Below, in pieces: positions 44,947-46,472 of a stretch of DNA of 46,472 nucleotides. Source of the stretch: an uncultured Clostridia bacterium (GTDB lineage: Bacteria; Bacillota; Clostridia; TANB77; CAG-508); the NCBI GenBank assembly GCA_948976265.1, contig CARFUA010000002.1:6458-52929 (forward strand). The letters are read 5' to 3'. The number at the start of each line of letters is the position of its first letter. The stretch's first letter is position 1. The position numbers and the translations under genes were made by a program. The notes beneath the pieces were generated by a model that was given only the letters and a program-made list of their open reading frames with translations, was not told the DNA's origin and made no database searches.

Positions 44947-45010
44947 TTTGTTACAATTACAGATATAATTAATTACAAGTTAAAGACAAATTACAAGGAA
45001 AGGAGGAAAT

Positions 45011-46472
45011 GTGCAAAATGGCACATATGCAATATATTTAAGAAAATCAAGAGAAGATATAGAATCTGAAAAATATGGAGAAGGCGAAACTTTAGCAAGA
45101 CATGAAAAGATTTTAACTACTTTAGCCCAAAAGCGAAATTTGCATATTTCAAAAATCTATCGAGAAGTTGTAAGTGGCGAAACAATTAGTGAAAGAAAAG
45201 AAATGCAAAAACTTCTTAAAGATGTTGAAAACGAAAAATGGACTGGGGTTTTAGTTGTTGAAGTTGAAAGACTTGCTCGTGGTGATACTGCTGATCAAGG
45301 TCGAGTTTCAAAGGCTTTTAAATATTCTCATACAAAAATTATTACACCTGTTAAAACATATGACCCAGATAATGAATTTGATGAAGAATATTTTGAATTT
45401 GGCTTATTTATGTCTAGGAGAGAATACAAGACAATAAATAGGCGTCTACAAAGAGGTCGTGAAATCTCTGTTTCTGAAGGTAAATTCGTAGGAAATATTG
45501 CTCCTTTTGGATATGATAGATTAAAATTAAAAGATTCAAAAGGTTATACCTTATCTATCAATACAGATGAAGCACCTATTGTTAAAGAAATTTTTAGGTT
45601 ATATACTTTTGAAAATAATACTATAAATTCGATTGTAAAACAGTTAAATGATATGAATTTAAAACCTAGAATTTCTAATGAATGGACTATTTCTTCTGTT
45701 AAAGATGTTCTTTCTAACCCAACCTATATTGGTAAAATTGTTTGGAATAGAAGAAAACAAAAAAAGAAAACGAAAAATGGACATCTTATCATTAGTAGAC
45801 CCCGTAATCAAGATTATTTAATTTATGATGGATTACATGAGCCTATTATTGATAGTAAAACTTGGAATTTAGTACAAGAAAAAAGAAAACAAAATACACC
45901 AAAAGTAAAACATAGCCATCAAATTCAAAATCCATTAGCCCGGACTTATATTTTGTGAAAAATGTGGTAAACCTATGCAAAGAAGACCTTATACAAAAGC
46001 TGATAAACCAGCAACACTGATATGTTCTAATTCAAAATGTGATAATGTAAGTTCTAAGCTTTATATCGTAGAAAACAAGATAATTGAAGCATTAAAAATA
46101 TGGCTTGAAAATTATAAAGTAGATTATGAAATCAAAGATAACTCAAATACTGAAAATAATAAACTAATTGAAAAATCTATTATTTCTACTAAAAAAGAAT
46201 TACAAAAAGAAAATGCTAAACTTAATAAAATTTATGACTTTTTAGAAAATGGTATTTATAGTAAACATGAGTTTATAAATCGTTCAAAAGCTATAAAAAA
46301 TAATATTGAGAGTTTAGAAAACAAATTAAAAGAATATAATGAACTGTTAAATAAAAATAATCAAATGAAAAATGAAAAAGAAACTATGATACCTAAATTA
46401 GAAAATATAATTGATTTATATGATAAGCTAGAAACTGCTGAAGATAAAAATAGTTTACTAAAAAGTATAATT
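45011..46472 (+). CDS. Large serine recombinase, +1 shift at CGG, 3' end outside window
   Basis: GTG start after AGGAGG. Catalytic domain begins YAIYLRKSREDIES (Ser nucleophile), followed by EVERLARGDT; recombinase domain APFGYDRLKL, IVKEIFRLY, NPTYIGKIVWNRR; zinc-ribbon and coiled coil follow. Zero frame stops after NPLARTYIL. At 45941-45943, GCC CGG ACT becomes GCC, skip C, GGA CTT ATA TTT TGT, restoring PLAGLIFCEKCGKPM and leading to a Lys/Glu-rich coiled coil open to the window end. It would integrate and excise the element. Unshifted product lacks the zinc ribbon and coiled coil. Confidence 0.87.
45941..45943 (+). other. CGG +1 recoding site in the serine recombinase
   Basis: Codon 311: TTA GCC CGG ACT zero frame; skipping C gives TTA GCC GGA CTT = Leu-Ala-Gly-Leu, the usual L-x-G-L/I-x-x-C before the zinc ribbon. 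The only plus-strand site; the extra C is again on the coding strand. Confidence 0.82.

Larger units (their letters stand above)
41575..46472. mobile_element. Integrated element inserted in cotJC (left end; right end outside window)
   Basis: Begins where cotJC homology is lost, near GACATCATCATGG. It carries RhuM, EamA, GNAT, a 47-aa ORF and a large serine recombinase, and is more A/T-rich than the flanking genes. No phage structural gene is seen in the visible 4.9 kb. The type (prophage, integrative element) cannot be set without the other end. Confidence 0.7.

Noticed and set aside
45255..45437. Short ORF inside the recombinase and other opposite-strand ORFs
   Set aside because: They are out-of-frame shadows of recognised genes with no ribosome site or family match.
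232..46472. Frameshifts as sequencing or assembly indels
   Set aside because: Random or homopolymer errors would not put an extra C only before in-frame GGN, only on the coding strand, on both strands, and never at the many out-of-frame CGG. A systematic artefact cannot be fully excluded without reads.
232..46472. Classical slippery-site programmed frameshifting
   Set aside because: The codons before CGG differ at nearly all sites, re-pairing in +1 would be poor, and no stimulatory Shine-Dalgarno or pseudoknot is shared; CGG is the only constant.
232..46472. Simple reassignment of CGG to another amino acid
   Set aside because: A triplet reassignment would not change the frame; homology after each site is in +1.
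1..46472. CRISPR array, tRNA or rRNA genes
   Set aside because: No spaced direct repeats and no cloverleaf or conserved rRNA sequence were seen, so the decoding tRNAs cannot be judged from this window.

Overview
The window reads as a chromosomal piece of a low-G+C, anaerobic, probably spore-forming Firmicute (Clostridia), most likely an uncultured gut lineage. Signs are A/T-rich codons dominated by AGA for Arg, strong AGGAGG-type ribosome sites, a SUF system with SufU, an L21-L27 pair, a cotJC spore-coat gene, and a pilin-leader/BspA-type surface protein. Nearly all genes lie on the minus strand. No tRNA or rRNA gene was seen.

Layout. 1-5110: end of a membrane-protein gene, purF, a broken coiled-coil gene, a TtcA-like PP-loop enzyme, an orphan gene, a ThiF/TcdA-type E1 enzyme and another orphan. 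5130-15240: copA with a fused CopZ domain, mnmA, and a SUF iron-sulfur cluster (sufU, sufS, HAD nucleotidase, sufD, sufB, sufC) headed by a DtxR-type regulator; an orphan on the opposite strand sits between sufC and sufB. 15250-24850: small membrane protein, BspA-like surface protein, cyclophilin, radA, GH15 glucoamylase, glmU, trmR-like methyltransferase. 25020-26330: orphan, rpmA, rplU. 26380-40940: surface-polysaccharide locus (CapD/PglF-like, DegT/PglE-like and PglC-like priming enzymes, glycosyltransferases, two LicD proteins, EpsG polymerase, flippase, TarI-like cytidylyltransferase, SDR, pyruvyl transferase, membrane proteins). 41080-46472: cotJC cut by a mobile element carrying RhuM, an EamA transporter, a GNAT enzyme and a large serine recombinase running off the window.

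Main result. Seven conserved genes (purF, thiF/tcdA, copA, sufS, dtxR-type regulator, radA, serine recombinase) are each split by +1 frameshifts, eight in total. In all eight the zero-frame codon at the break is CGG, and skipping its C restores the family sequence with a conserved Gly (GGN). A hand scan of the other recognisable genes found no in-frame CGG, although out-of-frame CGG is common. The simplest reading is that CGG triggers a +1 shift here, i.e. CGGN is decoded as Gly. The only in-frame CGG codons needing zero-frame reading (six) lie in five small orphan genes. Those five share one unusual promoter (TTGACA, 17-nt spacer containing TTTATGTAAA or a close variant, TATAAT). In each, a +1 shift at CGG leads to a stop, three times as CGGNTAA. 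This suggests a codon-specific recoding system with a coordinated gene set that is truncated when recoding works and full-length when CGG is read as Arg. The mechanism is inference; the codon pattern is in the sequence.
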